NCBI GenBank assembly: GCA_009823505.1
Contig: VZQC01004541.1
Location: 530,449 to 594,448, forward strand
Direction of reading: 5' to 3'
Origin: Rhizomys pruinosus
Lineage: Eukaryota; Chordata; Mammalia; Rodentia; Spalacidae
DNA length: 64,000 bases
In this document: positions 43,845 to 55,639 of the stretch, in pieces
How positions within the stretch are numbered: the first letter of the stretch is position 1
Layout of the letters: the number at the start of each line of letters is the position of its first letter
Program-made: the position numbers and the translations under genes
The notes under the pieces: model-generated
The model's database searches: none
What the model was told of the DNA's origin: nothing
What the model saw: only the letters and a program-made list of their open reading frames with translations

Positions 43845-44480
43845 GTGAAAAAATTAATTGCAGTTTTGGTAGGGACTACACTGAATCTGCAGACTGCTAA
43901 ATGATAATGACTCTGCAAATCCTTAAACACTGACATCTTTCCTCTTTTTTTTTTTAGAGGCTTTGAATTTTTCAATATATAACCCTTTTCTTTCTTCAGT
44001 ACAGCTAATATCTAAGATTTACTTTTTATCATGTTATTGCAAGTAACTTTTTCTAATTTCGGACTGTTGGTTGTCAGTGTATGGAAAACAGCTGGCTTTC
44101 TGCTGACTTTGCATCACACAATCTTGCTGTTTTCATTTAGTTTTAACAGATTTTTCGGTCTTTCATATTTTCTCCATATGAACCGCCCTCAGACAGAAAG
44201 CTTTCAATCTCACCATTGGGTATGATGTTTGCTGTAGGTTTTTCATATGTGGCTTTTATTGTGTTGAGGTAAGTTCTTTCTGCCCCTAGTTTGAATGTTT
44301 GTCAGATTTTGTACTTTGCCAAAAGCTTCTTCTATGCCACCTTTTTTCTTTCCTTCATTCTGTTAATATGGTGTATTACACTGACCAGTGTTCATCTGTC
44401 AAAGCATCTTTGCATTCGGGCAAAATCCCACTTGGTCATACTGTATAGCACTCTCTGAACATGCTACTGGATCTGGTCCT
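43845..44480 (-). mobile_element. Old L1 ORF2 fragment, antisense
   Basis: Landmarks in order: agggactacactgaatctgc, then gctgtaggtttttcatatg, then tttattgtgttgaggtaag, then gggcaaaatcccacttgg. All belong to ancient L1 ORF2 in antisense. Confidence 0.78.
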
Positions 44481-44597
44481 ATTGCATAGCACTCTCTGAA
44501 CTGGATCCAGGTTGAAGCATTTTGCTGAGCCTTCCATTTATATTTCAGAATCAAATCTTTGTCTGCACTTTGCAGACACCATTGTCCCCTGTAGTTG

Positions 44598-45480
44598 TCA
44601 GCCATCATCAATTCCACCATGTTCTTCCACATCACAGTTGATGTGAGCCCTTGGCCCACATCTCCTTCAAGCTGGTTGTAGACAAAGTTCCAAGGATAGC
44701 AGAAAAGTTTCATGCTCTGAGCAATGGACTTGGTTATAAGATTTCCTTTTGGGGGCTACAGAGATAGCTTAGTAGTTAAGAGCTCTGGCTGCTCTTACAG
44801 AAGACCCAGGTTCGAGTGCCAGCACCCACACAGCTGCTAACAAGTATCCATAACTCCAGTTCCAGGGGAATCTGACACCTTCTTCTGATGTCCACAGGCA
44901 TTGCACAACATGGGTGCACTTACATATGTGCAGACTTTACACTCGTACACATAAAATAAAAATAATAAATAAGGTTTCTTTCTTTCACGGAATTATTCAT
45001 GTGTCAGGGCAATGAGTTCACACAAACAAAGATCCTGATGGCAAGTTCATCTTGGTGATGGCAGGGAGTTTGAGGATAAGAACTTCATCCTGGCACATAT
45101 GGGTCCTGGCATCTTGACAAATGCTGGACCAAACATGTATGGTTCCACTTTTCACCTTCACTGCCAAGACTGAGTGGCTGGATGGTAAGCGTTTAGGAAG
45201 GGGGCTGATCCAGTGAGCATCATGGGAGCCCCAGGGGGCTTTGGATCCAGGAACAACAAGGCCAGCAAAAAGATCAAAACTGTGAACAACTCTAATAGTG
45301 TTGACTCGTGTGTGTCTTCACCACCAGACCATTCCTGCTGGACTCATGAGAGCACCCAATGTGATCACAACATCCCATAATCTCTGTGCTCTCCCTGAAA
45401 CTCTTTGGGTTCCATATTCTCCTTCCTCCCTTCCAAGTCTAGCTGGACTGCAGAGTTAAATGCATGATCATAAATAGAAA
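44598..45480 (+). pseudogene. Ppia: Cyclophilin A (Ppia) processed pseudogene, split by B2
   Basis: Cyclophilin A is a cytosolic peptidyl-prolyl isomerase whose mRNA is often copied back into mammalian genomes. The N-terminal coding part is at 44603-44750: atcatcaattccaccatgtt, the region from ttcttccacatcaca, then gacaaagttccaa and gctctgagcaatgg. After a B2 (44752-44973) it resumes at 44976 (tctttcacggaattatt) and runs through tgtgtcaggg, gaggataagaacttcatcc and gcactgccaagactgagtgg-like sequence to a 3'-UTR match (ccagaccattcctgctgg, ctagctggactgcagagtt) ending near 45480. Introns are absent. The start codon is atc instead of ATG, about 8 bp are missing after 44996, and further indels break the frame. 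No promoter is expected. Confidence 0.9.
44752..44973 (+). mobile_element. B2/B3-family SINE inside Ppia pseudogene
   Basis: Head gggggctacagagatagc and an A-rich tail. The pseudogene sequence gatttccttt before it and ggtttctttctttc after it continue the same Ppia segment. Confidence 0.9.
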
Positions 45481-45584
45481 CTTTTTCTATTCCATTTGTT
45501 CATTTGGCTCTTCAGAAATAGGAATATATGCAAGCTGATTTTCCTTTTGCATCTCTGTATATCAGAGACAGAGAAGAGGGAGAG

Positions 45585-45594
45585 AGGGAAAGAG

Positions 45595-45640
<46 letters not shown>
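45585..45640. repeat. (GA)n microsatellite
   Basis: A clean (GA)n run of about 40 bp lies within a longer purine-rich stretch. Confidence 0.95.
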
Positions 45641-45642
<2 letters not shown>

Positions 45643-45692
45643 TCCAGGGATCCAGGACTTAGAGACACATTCAGGGGTCAGATGGGACCTTA

Positions 45693-47610
45693 GGGCATCA
45701 TCCCTAGACACAGACGCACTGCATCAGCAAATCAGGAATCACCAAACCACTCCCTATCATCCCTAGACACAGACGCACTGCATCACCAAGTCAGGAATCA
45801 CAAAGCCACTGCCTACCATCCCTAGACACAGACGCACTGCATCAGCAAATCAGGAATCACCAAGCCACTCCCTATCATCCCTAGACACACATGCACTGCA
45901 TCAGCAAGTCAGGAATCACCAAGCCACTCCCTATCATCCCTAGACACAGACGCACTGCATCAGCAAGTCAGGAATCACCAAGCCACTCCCTATCATCCCT
46001 AGACACAGACGCACTGCATCAGCAAATCAGGAATCACCAAGCCACTCCCTATCATCCCTAGACACAGACGCACTGCATCAGCAAGTCAGGAATCACCAAG
46101 CCATTCCCTATCATCCCTAGACACAGACGCACTGCATCAGCAAGTCAGGAATCACCAAGCCACTCCCTATCATCCCTAGACACAGACGCACTGCATCAGC
46201 AAGTCAGGAATCACCAAGCCACTCCCTATCATCCCTAGACACAGACGCACTGCATCAGCAAGTCAGGAATCACCAAGCCACTCCCTATCATCCCTAGACA
46301 CAGACGCACTGCATCAGCAAGTCAGGAATCACCAAGCCACTCCCTATCATCCCTAGACACAGACGCACTGCATCAGCAAGTCAGGAATCACCAAGCCACT
46401 CCCTATCATCCCTAGACACAGACGCACTGCATCAGCAAGTCAGGAATCACCAAGCCACTCCCTATCATCCCTAGACACAGACGCACTGCATCAGCAAGTC
46501 AGGAATCACCAAGCCACTCCCTATCATCCCTAGACACAGACGCACTGCATCAGCAAGTCAGGAATCACCAAGCCACCCCCTATCATCCCTAGACACAGAC
46601 GCACTGCATCAGCAAGTCAGGAATCACCAAGCCACTCCCTATCATCCCTAGACACAGACGCACTGCATCAGCAAGTCAGGAATCACCAAGCCACTCCCTA
46701 TCATCCCTAGACACAGACGCACTGCATCAGCAAGTCAGGAATCACCAAGCCACTCCCTATCATCCCTAGACACAGACGCACTGCATCAGCAAGTCAGGAA
46801 TCACCAAACCATCCCCTATCATCCCTAGACACAGACGCACTGCATCAGCAAGTCAGGAATCACCAAACCACTCCCTATCATCCCTAGACACAGACGCACT
46901 GCATCAGCAAATCAGGACATCACCAAACCACTCCCTATCATCCCTAGACACAGACGCACTGCATCACCAAGTCAGGAATCACAAAGCCACTCCCTATCAT
47001 CCCTAGACACAGATGCACTGCATCAGCAAGTCAGGAATCACCAAGCCACTCCCTATCATCCCTAGACACAGACGCACTGCATCAGCAAATCAGGAATCAC
47101 CAAGCCATTCCCTATCATCCCTAGACACAGACGCACTGCATCAGCAAGCCGGGAATCACCAAGCCACTCCCTATCATCCCTAGACACAGACGCACTGCAT
47201 CAGCAAATCAGGAATCACCAAGCCACTCCCTATCATCCCTAGACACAGATGCACTGCATCAGCAAATCAGGACATCACCAAACCACTCCCTATCATCCCT
47301 AGACACAGATGCACTGCATCAGCAAATCAGGAATCACCAAACCACTCCCTATCATCCCTAGACACAGATGCACTGCATCAGCAAATCAGGAATCACCAAA
47401 CCACTCCCTATCATCCCTAGACACAGATGCACTGCATCAGCAAATCAGGAATCACCAAACCACTCCCTATCATCCCTAGACACAGATGCACTGCATCAGC
47501 AAATCAGGAATCACCAAACCACTCCCTATCATCCCTAGACACAGACGCACTGCATCAGCAAATCAGGACATCACCAAACCATTCCCTATCATCCCTAGAC
47601 ACAGACGCAT
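45693..47610. repeat. 59-bp minisatellite, about 32 copies
   Basis: The unit starts atcatccctagacacagacg and continues through cactgcatcagcaagtcagg, then aatcaccaagccactccct. Interior copies (about 45950-46790) are almost identical. Variants aaatcagg, caaaccact and cagatgc cluster at the two ends, with an extra base (caggacatcacc) in several right-hand copies. The period is not a multiple of 3, so no long frame results. Confidence 0.97.
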
Positions 47611-50371
47611 GACATTTCCAAGCCTCTGTGAGTTCAGAGCATCGTGACCTGGGAACAGGTAAAGTGGTCTCTCACAGGTGTTCAGAGCACTACCTCCATC
47701 TTAGTCCCTGAACCCTGCACACAATCCTCTGGCTCATTTCCCTTCTCTCTCCCCACTCTGTCTGGGAAGAGGAGACCTCAGAGCAACTTTGGAGCCTTGT
47801 GGAAAATAGAGGAACCATAGAAAGAACTAGGTTCCCAACTCGCGGTGGGAAGCAGGGTCACCTGACATGGCATTGAGCTGAGCTCAGAAAGCACACACAC
47901 CTGGGATTCATATGCTCTGGCCCCTGGAGCTATCCAGCAATGCAACCGGTCTTCTGCTCCAGAATGCCTCTGTTGATCCCCTGCACAGAGCTGGCCTGGC
48001 TCTTATCTCCGAAGCCTCAGCTTCTTTCTCCCAGAGCCATCAGACTGAGCTTCATCCCCATTGGACTCCACTGCACCCCACTCAGCAAACATGACACTGC
48101 TGTCACAAGACCACGATCACATGTCTGCTTACCTATTTTCCAGTGAGCCCTGTGTGAGCAGAGGAGCCATCTCCTTCCCAGATGGTCTGTTCTCAGAGGA
48201 GGATCCTGACCCCATGAAAGACTCTGCCTCCCTTGCCAGCTCTTCTCACTCAAGAGCTGCAGCAACACTGACCAGGGACTTCTGTTCTCAAAGAGCAACT
48301 CAGTGTCACCACCATGGCCACACACAAAGGACAGCATTAGGAGCCTGTCAGCTTCTCCTCCAAAAAGTGAATGTGTCTACACACCACCTGCACAGCTGAG
48401 TGACAGCCTTGGAGCAGAGGAGGAAGGGGGATCAGCACCGAGATCCACGCTGGTAAGGGTCCGGACAGCAGTCCACCCAAGCACCAGGGCAGCACTGCAG
48501 ATATGGCCTCCCTGAGTCCAGTAATCCAGGCAGGAGATGAAGAGCAACCAAGAGCAACTCTGAATGCAGTAGGCTTCCCTAATGCCCCCACCTCTCCATG
48601 CCTGAACCTTCCACCTACACGTGCTGCTGAGCACTGCTGCACATCCTCAGGGACCCTCAGCCAAGCTGTACGCCTATCGCCTGAAACCACTCAGAGCATC
48701 TGAGCCAAGTTAACTGTTGGCCTGTGGGCCAGACGCAGGTGGATTTAGACACTCCTAAGATTTTTGACCTCAAAAAAGAAATCTGTCTGGAACGGAGGTG
48801 AGCGGACACATCTGTCAGGGCATAATGGACCCTGCCACCTGCTCAAGGGGAAGACAGCTGTGAGGGAACCTCACAGCTAGGTTGGGACGACACAGGAGCC
48901 GGGCGCACATCTCAAGCTCTGTGGGCCCCACCATCACTCTGCAGATGGTGACACGGTGTGCATCTGCTGGGAAGAATCTTCAAAGCTTGGGAAGTCCAGC
49001 AGCTGCCTCACCACAGGGGCAGCTTGACACCATGGGCAGCGCACAGAGGGGGGTCTGCTCTGGGAAGGAGCTGGCAGAGCTGGGCAGGATGGCACTCTGG
49101 CTTCCCTCATCTCAGGAGCAACTCCAACCACAAATGAGGGACTTTATGTCCTTATTGTCAGTGGGGACTGAGCAGGTCTAGGGAGCCCCTCACACACCCC
49201 GCTCTGTCTGCCAAAGCCCACTCAGTCCTCCCCAAGTGGTGATTCTCAAAGCCACCAGCTGTGGATCTGGATCCTCAAGTGCACCTGCTCAGTTCCATCC
49301 CTCTGAAGCTGGATCCACATTTGAGAGAGCCAGGCTCATTGCTGAGAATGGCCTGCCCTCTGGTGGTCTATGAGCACCACAGCTAAAAGGAAAAGAAGCT
49401 TCTCCCTAAGGTGACCAGCAAGCCAAAGTCTTGGCAGGAGTGTTCTCTTACAGGGCCTCAATACAACACTCAGACCTAGGCAAGGAAGCAAGTGGTGTGA
49501 GAGCAAAGGAATGTCCTCTTCAGGACCCATCGCCACTGTGATCCCAGGAACACCCCTGAGCTCTAGTGCTGCATCCCTGGCCCTGGGGGGGGGGGGATCC
49601 CAGAGACAGGTATGTGAACAGGAGCTCCCCCCAGACAATTGCATCACAAAGCCCAAGTAGTAGCAAGCAAAGTGATAACTGGAGGGAGGCCCCCTTCCCC
49701 AGAGAGGGCCTCCAGAGAACGGGCCTAGGAAATGAGCACCAGGCCTCAAGGGACGGGAGGGCAAGAGAGCACCCGTAAGAACCACTGAGTGACTAACTGC
49801 TGAGTCTGAAAATGTGGATGCCCCACAGCAGGGAAGGATGATGATTGGCCTGCTCAGGTGTGACCATGGCACTAGCAAGCACTGCTGCCCTGGTCATAGG
49901 TGGTTCAGTACTGGGAGCATCTCACCGTGGGCTTGACCCACAGAGAACTGAAGGGTTCTGTGAAAGCCGATGTGGGTGGACATGTCTACAGCACCTCCTG
50001 TCACACAGTCTTCTACACCATTGTAGTGTTCAAGGATCCCAGGGTTCGATGGCCTCTGGGCTTCACTAAGTGGCCAATCCGCCATTGGGCCACAGGCTGC
50101 CTTTGTGCTTGGACATAATGCTGCAGCTAGCAGCAGCCCTGCTGGAGCCTCAGCAGAGGGCCACCAGTGGGCAAGGACAGGATTCCAACTCCTCAGAGGA
50201 CTGGGAAGGATGAAAGGTGGGGCCCTTCACAGAAGTGGCAAGGTGAAGCACGAAGGTGGTGTGAGGTCAGAACGCAGGGCTGTGCAGCCCTGCCCCGACT
50301 GCTTTCACAGAGGAAAGCACCTGCTGGACCATAATCAGCCAGTGTCTCTACTGGGGATGTAAAGCAGAGAA
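47611..50371. other. Longest repeat-poor stretch, no gene recognised
   Basis: About 2.7 kb of moderately GC-rich sequence with no SINE, L1 or LTR that I recognise. Open frames exist (for example 48061-48399 plus, 112 codons; 49878-49336 minus, 180 codons), but their products match no domain I know and have no visible splice or promoter support. It could contain non-coding transcript or exons of an unrecognised gene. Confidence 0.45.
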
Positions 50372-51015
50372 CCCTCCCCCTCCCCCTCTCCCTCCCCCTC
50401 CCCCTCCCCCTCTCCTTCCCCCTCTCCCTCCCCTTCTCCCTCCCCCTCTCTCTCTCCTCCTCCCCCTCCCCCTCCCCTCTCCCTCCCCNNNNNNNNNNNN
50501 NNNNNNNNNNNNNNNNNNNNNNNNNNNNNNNNNNNNNNNNNNNNNNNNNNNNNNNNNNNNNNNNNNNNNNNNNNNNNNNNNNNNNNNNNNNNNNNNNNNN
50601 NNNNNNNNNNNNNNNNNNNNNNNNNNNNNNNNNNNNNNNNNNNNNNNNNNNNNNNNNNNNNNNNNNNNNNNNNNNNNNNNNNNNNNNNNNNNNNNNNNNN
50701 NNNNNNNNNNNNNNNNNNNNNNNNNNNNNNNNNNNNNNNNNNNNNNNNNNNNNNNNNNNNNNNNNNNNNNNNNNNNNNNNNNNNNNNNNNNNNNNNNNNN
50801 NNNNNNNNNNNNNNNNNNNNNNNNNNNNNNNNNNNNNNNNCTATCCCTCTCCCTCTCCTTCCCCTTCCCCCTCTCCCTCTTTTTTTTTTTTTTTTTTTTC
50901 TTTCTCTTTTCCTCCTTCTCTCTCTCCCTCCCCCTCCCCCTCTCCCTCCCCCTCTCCCTCTCCCTCTCCCTCTCCTTCTCCCTCCCCCTCCCTCTCTCCC
51001 TCTCCTCTCCCTCTC
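50372..51015. repeat. CCCTCT-type polypyrimidine tract with assembly gap
   Basis: (CCCCTC/CCCTCT)n on the plus strand, with a T-run at 50881-50899. The run is purine-rich on the minus strand and contains an N gap in its middle. Confidence 0.95.
50489..50840. other. Assembly gap (352 Ns)
   Basis: A run of N bases inside the polypyrimidine tract; its true length is unknown. Confidence 0.99.
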
Positions 51016-51840
51016 AGGCTGATAGAGCACACAGCACAACACAGACGGACACCATGTCCCTAGGCCCTGTGGAGCAACCCTGGTCCTTCCGGGCTACTCC
51101 TTCTTCACCCCAAGGTCATATTCCCTGATCCCAAAGCCAGGCCTGGCACTTGGGGTAGCTGCGGATTATGCTGGGGATGCTTTGCAGCTGTGCATCGGAA
51201 GCTTCTATCAAACCAAGCTATTCATATCCTCTTCCCAAACGGAGATATAAAGAAGTGTGTTGGCAATTTTCACTTTATTTCATAAAACACAGGATGAGGC
51301 CACAGGGGGGTGGGTTTCTGAATAGACTCCTATTACAGATGTGAATAGTCAAGATCACTTTCAGCTGCAAATACCATTTAAAGAAAATGCCTTGTTTTGT
51401 CAAAAGAAACTGTGTGTTGACAAATCTCTTTGCCTCAAACTCTCAGTGGGTATTCAACATGCAGGAAGCACTTGCCTCCTGCTTGGACAACCCTGCCCTG
51501 GAGGCCTGATACAGGCAGGTCCCCAGGTCCAGTAGTCAGCCCTAACACTAGGCAGCCACCCCTGCTGTGCATGGCCACCCAGAGTGAGCCCTACCCCCTC
51601 CTGGACACCTGCAGAACCAGCAGTCAGTTTCAGCCCCTAGGAAGTGCACCACACCACGCAAATCATGCAGTCTCTGTTTCAGACACAAGGCATTCTTCAA
51701 AGGCTGGGAAGACACTTCCTCAACGACAGGTGACCCACCTGCTTCTACCCCTCACCAGGAGCCCCCAGCTTTCCAGGCCCCTCACTGGGATCCTGGAGTC
51801 CTGAGACTCACCTGTGACACTCAGCTTTGTGAGCCTTCTG
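51016..51840. other. Repeat-poor stretch, nothing recognised
   Basis: Unique-looking sequence between two tandem arrays. A 124-codon Pro/Ser-rich plus frame at 51430-51804 has no recognisable domain. Confidence 0.45.
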
Positions 51841-52695
51841 ATTATCCAGTACCCAGGCCTCCTGCCTCCAGCCCCTTCTCCTGATGACCCAGTACCCAGG
51901 CCCCTGCCTCCAGCTCCTTCTCCTGATGACCCAGTACCCAGGCCCCCTGCCCCCAGCTCCTTCTCCTGATGACCCATACCCAGGCCCCCTGCCTCCAGCT
52001 CCTTCTCCTGATGACCCAGTACCCAGGCCCCTGCCTCCAGCTCCTTCTCCTGATGACCCAGTACCCAGGCCCCCTGCCTCCAGCTCCTTCTCCTGATGAC
52101 CCAGTACCCAGGCCCCCTGCCTCCAGCTCCTTCTCCTGATGACCCAGTACCCAGGCCCCCTGCCTCCAGCTCCTTCTCCTGATGACCCAGTACCCAGGCC
52201 CCCTGCCTCCAGCTCCTTCTCCTGATGACCCAGTACCCAGGCCCCCTGCCTCCAGCTCCTTCTCCTGATGACCCAGTACCCAGGCCCCCTGCCTCCAGCT
52301 CCTTCTCCTGATGACCCAGTACCCAGGCCCCCTGCCTCCAGCTCCTTCTCCTGATGACCCAGTACCCAGGCCCCCTGCCTCCAGCTCCTTCTCCTGATGA
52401 CCCAGTACCCAGGCCCCCTGCCTCCAGCCCCTTCTCCTGATGACCCAGTACCCAGGCCCCCTGTCTCCAGCCCCTTCTCCTGATGACCCAGTACCCAGGC
52501 CCCCTGCCTCCAGCTCCTTCTCCTGATGACCCAGTACCCAGGCCCCCTGCCTCCAGCCCCTTCTCCTGATGACCCATTACCCAGGCCCCCTGCCTCCAGC
52601 TCCTTCTTCTGATGACCCAGTACCCAGGCCCCTGCCTCCAGCTCCTTCTCCTGATGACCCAGTACCCAGGCCCCCTGCCTCCAGCTCCTTCTTCT
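51841..52695. repeat. Second 42-bp minisatellite, about 20 copies
   Basis: The unit is ctgatgacccagtacccagg, then ccccctgcctccagctccttct. Some copies lack one C (41 bp) or have an at-for-agt change, which shifts frames. Minus-strand frames of 328 and 366 codons result from the repeat alone. The unit is unrelated to the 42-bp unit at 16334. Confidence 0.96.
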
Positions 52696-53274
52696 CCTTG
52701 CTTCATGCTGACAGCCCCGGGAGCCCTTCTTGGTCATCCTGGTCACTCCAGGCACCCTGAAGACCCCTCTCCATCTGGTCCCACCCCAGAATCCATGTCT
52801 TGCTGTCAATCTCTCTTGTGCTGTGGACCCCACAGTAAAGCCTGTGCCCATCAGGGCCCAGCAAGGCCCACAGAGGGCAGCAGGTCCAGGAAAGACTCCT
52901 GGAAACAAGGACTCTCCCAGCCAGAGGGGGTGTCACATGTGGAGTCAGGTTTCCATCAAAAAATGTGCTGGTGACTCAGTGGCTGGTCAGCACATCCCTC
53001 TACCCATGGATAGGTGACACTGAGGCTCATGAGGACCCATGGATCTTTCTAGGACCATGGAACCATCAGTGGTCAGGTCAGAGTCTGACTCTGCACCCCT
53101 ATACCAGCTCTCCTGAGAGACCCTGACCATTCAGGCCCAACACAGCCTTGATGTCTTTGCCTTGTCCCACTGGGATTCTGCACTGAAAGACACTGTGATA
53201 GTTGATGTTGTCAAATGCACAGGACCTAGAATCACCTAGGAAGTGAACTTCTGGGCATGTCTGTGATGGAATTG
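52696..53274. other. Repeat-poor stretch, nothing recognised
   Basis: Unassigned sequence, with no gene or named repeat recognised. Confidence 0.45.
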
Positions 53275-53498
53275 TCAGCTTTAGCTGTCAACTTGACACT
53301 GGGAGGACGGAACGTCAACTGAGGGATTTCTTCTATCATATGACATGACCGGGAGGGATTTTCTCGAGTGATATGAGAGGATCCAGCCCAGCGTGAGTGG
53401 TGCCATACTAGCCAGGGAGTACTGAGTTACATAAGAATGGCAGCCAGAAAATAAAAATTAAAAAAAAAATTAAAAATAAAAAATAAAAAAAGAATGTA

Positions 53499-53653
53499 AG
53501 CCAGGCATGGGGGTGCATGCCTTTAATCCTAGCACTTGGGAGGCAGAGGCAGGTGGATCCTTGTGAGTTCAAGGCCAGCCTGGTCTACAGGGTGAGTTCC
53601 AGGCCAACTTGGACTACAGGGAGACCCTGTCTCAAAAAGACCAAAAAACAAAA
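53499..53653 (+). mobile_element. B1 SINE
   Basis: Complete B1 (gccaggcatgggggtgcatg to ccctgtctc), with aatgta flanks. Confidence 0.92.
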
Positions 53654-53656
53654 ATG

Positions 53657-53841
53657 TAGACTGCTCTCACAAAGGACAGGGCTTCGATTCCCAGCACCCA
53701 CACGGCGGCTAAGAACCGTTTTTAACTCCAGTTCCAGGGGAATCTGACACCCTCTTCTGACCTCCACAGCATTGCACGACACCAACCTACATGCAGACAG
53801 TACAGTCATACACATAAAAAAAAAATAAAATAAAATAAAGA
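53657..53841 (+). mobile_element. B2-family SINE, 5' truncated
   Basis: Starts in the B-box half (actgctctcacaaaggacag) and ends in an A-rich tail. Confidence 0.88.
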
Positions 53842-54061
53842 TTGCAGATTAAGCACAAGCCAGAGGAGCCAGCCAGCACTCAGCATTCCTCCATGGTCTG
53901 TGCTTCAGTTCCTGCCTCCAGAGTCCTGCCCTAAGTTCCTGCCCTGGCTGCCCTCAACGATGGACTGTGCCTTGGAAGTGTAAAATGAAATAAACTCTTT
54001 CCTCCCCAAGTTGGTTTGGGGCAGTGCTGTATCAGAGCAACAGAGGGCAAGCAGAACACTC

Positions 54062-54236
54062 CATGGGTGTGTCTACCATGTATGTGCAGTTGCCCAGGGA
54101 GGCCAGAAGAGGGCACCAGATCTCCTGGAGCTGGAGTTACAGACAGTTGTGAGCAGCCATGTGGGTATTGAGAATAAAACTGGGGTCCTCTCAAGAGTAT
54201 CAGGTGCTCTTAACCACTGAGCAGTCTCCCAACTCC
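54062..54236 (-). mobile_element. B3-type SINE, antisense
   Basis: aggccagaagagggcaccag to cactgagcagtctcccaac. Confidence 0.8.
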
Positions 54237-54409
54237 TATTTAATGGCTTTGTTGTGATAAAAATCTACACTCCAATCAATGCCCCCATTTCTGTGTTTGG
54301 TTTCTTCATGAAGTCATGCAATACAGAAGGCCTATGCCCTTCAGCCTCAGCTCGAGCTCCCCTCCTTCCCAGCCTCTGTAGCCACGGCCTCTCTGGAGAG
54401 TTCGCCTGT

Positions 54410-54720
54410 CCTAGACAGCTTATGTAAGTGGAATCACACAGTGTGTCCCTTTGGGTCTGGTTTCTTTTCCTTTGTGTCATGTGTTCAAAGTTCATCCAGG
54501 TCTAGCATGCATCTGACATTTGTTCCTTTTTATGGTTGGACAATATTCCATTATGCAGATAGACCACGTTCTGTTTCTCTATTTACTCTTTGACAGGAAC
54601 TTGGGTTGTTTCCACTTTCCACAATCATGAAACATGCTGCAGATGTTAAGGTCTCTGGTTCCCAGGGACAGGTTTTCATTTCTCTTAGGTATAAACTTAG
54701 GACCACAATTCTTGCATCAT
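54410..54720 (-). mobile_element. Old L1 3' ORF2 fragment, antisense
   Basis: Landmarks: tggaatcacacagtgtgtcc, then aaagttcatccagg, then caatattccattatgcagat, then cttgggttgtttccac. Confidence 0.75.
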
Positions 54721-54764
54721 CCTTAGTTTTCTCTTCACTATGACAAATACCTCAGAGAAACATT

Positions 54765-54922
54765 TTTTTGGGGGTGGGCTCTTTTTGAGACAGAATCTCC
54801 CTGTAGCTCCAGCTGTCCTGGAACTAGCTATGTAGACCAGGCTGATCTTGAACTCACAGAGATCCGCCTGCCTCTGCCTCCCAAGTGCTAGGATTAGAGG
54901 TGTGTGCCACTATGCCTGACTC
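54765..54922 (-). mobile_element. B1 SINE, antisense
   Basis: Complete antisense B1, with flanks cagaga[a/g]acat on both sides. Confidence 0.91.
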
Positions 54923-54952
54923 AGAGAGACATTTTAAAGAAAAGATTTATTG

Positions 54953-55177
54953 GGGCTGGAGAGATGGCCTAGCAGTTAAGAGGGCCGAATGCTCTTGCAG
55001 AGGACCCAAGTTCGATACCCAGCACCCACATGGCAGCTGAGAACCGTCTTTAACTACAGTTCTAGGAGAATCGACACCCTCTTCTGACCTCCAAGGCACG
55101 GGTGCACAAACCTACATGTAGACAGTACATTGATACACATAAAAAATAAACAAAAATTTTTAAAAGTTCTTAAAAAA
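54953..55177 (+). mobile_element. B2-family SINE
   Basis: Complete B2 with target duplication aagaaaagatttatt on both sides. Confidence 0.92.
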
Positions 55178-55504
55178 AAGAAAAGATTTATTTTGGCTGT
55201 TTCCAAATCCATGGTTGGTCACCTCCTTTATCTCTGGGCAGTCAGAACATCATGGCAGAGGGTGTTGGTGGACCATACCAGTTTACATCACAGTGGCCAC
55301 GGAGAGACAAAGCCTGAAACAAGCTGACTTCTTCCTCCCCTCTTTTATTCCATCTGTCCCCCAGCCTGTTGGGTGGCACCACCCACAGTCAGGGAGAGTT
55401 TTCCATGATTACTTTATTCTCTCTAGAACAGCCCCCACAAATATTCCCAGAAGTAAACTTCACTAATCTCCAAGGTGTTTCTAAACCAGCCAAGATTAAC
55501 TATC

Positions 55505-55625
55505 AAGAGCTGGGGAGATGGCTTAGAGGGTAAAAGCACCTGCTGGGCAAGCATGGGGACCTGAGTTCAAACCCTCAGCACCCATGAATGTAAAAAGCTG
55601 AGGATGCCATCATAACTAGACAATG
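55505..55625 (+). mobile_element. SINE fragment (B4/tRNA-derived type)
   Basis: agctggggagatggcttagag head and ggacctgagttcaaac B-box-like region. The 3' part is short. Confidence 0.65.
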
Positions 55626-55639
55626 AACTCCTATTGCTG

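Larger units (their letters stand above)
53275..54050 (+). mobile_element. DNA-transposon-like repeat A, interrupted
   Basis: Left part 53275-53455 (gtcaacttgacactgggagg; gagtggtgccatactagcc). Right part 53842-54050 (cattcctccatggtctgtgc; ctccccaagttggtttggg). A B1 and a B2 lie between. Confidence 0.75.
54725..55490 (-). mobile_element. Probable DNA-transposon-like repeat B relative, antisense
   Basis: Contains ctatgacaaatacctcagag, gatttattttggctg and agaacatcatggcagagg, in the antisense order of repeat-B-like sequence. Split by a B1 and a B2. Diverged, so only moderately sure. Confidence 0.4.

Noticed and set aside
44399..44713. A complex-looking 104-codon minus-strand frame
   Set aside because: Its larger part is the exact antisense of the cyclophilin A processed pseudogene. 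The rest overlaps an old L1 and unassigned sequence, so it is not a gene.
45693..47610. CRISPR-like direct repeats
   Set aside because: Units are contiguous with no variable spacers, and the context is a mammalian genome.
50335..51042. 235-codon minus-strand frame
   Set aside because: It reads through 352 Ns and a purine-rich simple repeat.
51720..52908. Minus-strand proteins of 328 and 366 residues
   Set aside because: Products of the second 42-bp minisatellite. 41-bp copies shift the frame, and the two frames overlap each other.
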